Source: Patescibacteria group bacterium
Lineage (GTDB): Bacteria > Patescibacteriota > Minisyncoccia > Moranbacterales > DUUL01
Assembly: GCA_015493225.1 (NCBI GenBank)
Contig: WGDO01000043.1
Span: 1-48,720, forward strand
Direction of reading: 5' to 3'
Length of the DNA: 48,720 nucleotides
In this document: in pieces, positions 48,673 to 48,720 of the stretch
Layout of the letters: every line of letters starts with the position of its first letter
How positions within the stretch are numbered: position 1 is the first letter of the stretch
Made by a program: the position numbers and the translations under genes
Notes under the pieces: model-generated
What the model was told of the DNA's origin: nothing
Database searches by the model: none
What the model saw: the letters and a program-made list of their open reading frames with translations, nothing else

Positions 48673-48720
48673 TGGGAAACATAATAACAATGTCCACAAA
48701 AGAAGCAGAAAGGTATGACA
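48672..48720 (+). CDS. Start of a probable transposase gene (truncated by the window edge)
   Basis: Only 16 codons are visible: MGNIITMSTKEAERYD. The MSTKEAERY start resembles the beginning of ISNCY/IS1202-type transposases, which open with a Glu-rich helix before a helix-turn-helix. The true start may be the second Met. Too short for certainty; the repeats upstream support a mobile element. Confidence 0.4.
   Translation, partial: MGNIITMSTKEAERYD

Noticed and set aside
1-48720. CRISPR array or rRNA operon
   Set aside because: No regularly spaced 25-40 bp direct repeats and no rRNA-like conserved stretches were seen. The only regular tandem repeat (225 nt at the left edge) is coding.

Overview
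The window is an A+T-rich bacterial chromosome segment using the standard genetic code (TGA is a normal stop). It most resembles a Patescibacteria/CPR genome. Reasons: several core proteins are short or stripped down (phosphoglycerate kinase 353 aa, pyruvate kinase without its C-terminal domain, ThrRS without a TGS domain, MiaB apparently without TRAM). Core proteins carry Lys/Arg-rich tails (RpoD, HisRS). Many core genes lack a clear Shine-Dalgarno site, and a DUF3048 protein and many proteins without recognisable families are present. This placement is an inference from gene content, not from a marker-gene tree.

Layout. 1-9090: a truncated 75-aa-repeat protein, pgk, an HExxH protein, an alpha/beta hydrolase, tRNA-Gln(CTG) followed by a tRNA-derived structured repeat, lemA-htpX, hypotheticals, pyk and a DUF4395 membrane protein. 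9200-10690: a DEDDh exonuclease and a ParD/ParE-type toxin-antitoxin pair. 10700-13530 (minus strand): a strong promoter, a ~370-nt GC-rich leader full of perfect hairpins, a retron-like reverse transcriptase, and an operon-linked divergent DnaB-family helicase. 13540-17030: a GT-C-like membrane protein and a cluster of very small genes with strong ribosome-binding sites and their own promoters and terminators. 17250-28640: housekeeping block dnaG-rpoD, ftsA-ftsZ, rpsL-rpsG-fusA-tuf. 28700-32200: lepB-hisS-HIT protein, rpsU, yqeY. 32260-41100: miaB (minus), two plus-strand hypotheticals, then thrS and dnaE (minus), with a T-box riboswitch between dnaE and thrS. 41100-48720: polA, an isolated eukaryote-like PurC-PurE fusion, a DUF3048 protein, several palindromic dispersed repeats, and the edge of a probable insertion sequence.

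How the genes fit together. Most are replication (dnaG, dnaE, polA), transcription (rpoD), division (ftsA, ftsZ), translation (rpsL, rpsG, fusA, tuf, rpsU, hisS, thrS, miaB, tRNA-Gln) and lower glycolysis (pgk, pyk). The best candidate for an undescribed system is the minus-strand unit at 10790-13526: promoter, structured RNA bounded by a 7-bp inverted repeat, catalytically intact reverse transcriptase, and a DnaB-like ATPase whose expected catalytic glutamate is glutamine. It has retron architecture with an unusual partner. Other noteworthy items are the T-box leader of thrS, a two-copy 161-bp element with long terminal inverted repeats in the leaders of ftsA and the DUF3048 gene, a second palindromic family in the leaders of pyk and polA, a repeat core inside the polA reading frame, and the PAICS-like purine enzyme.
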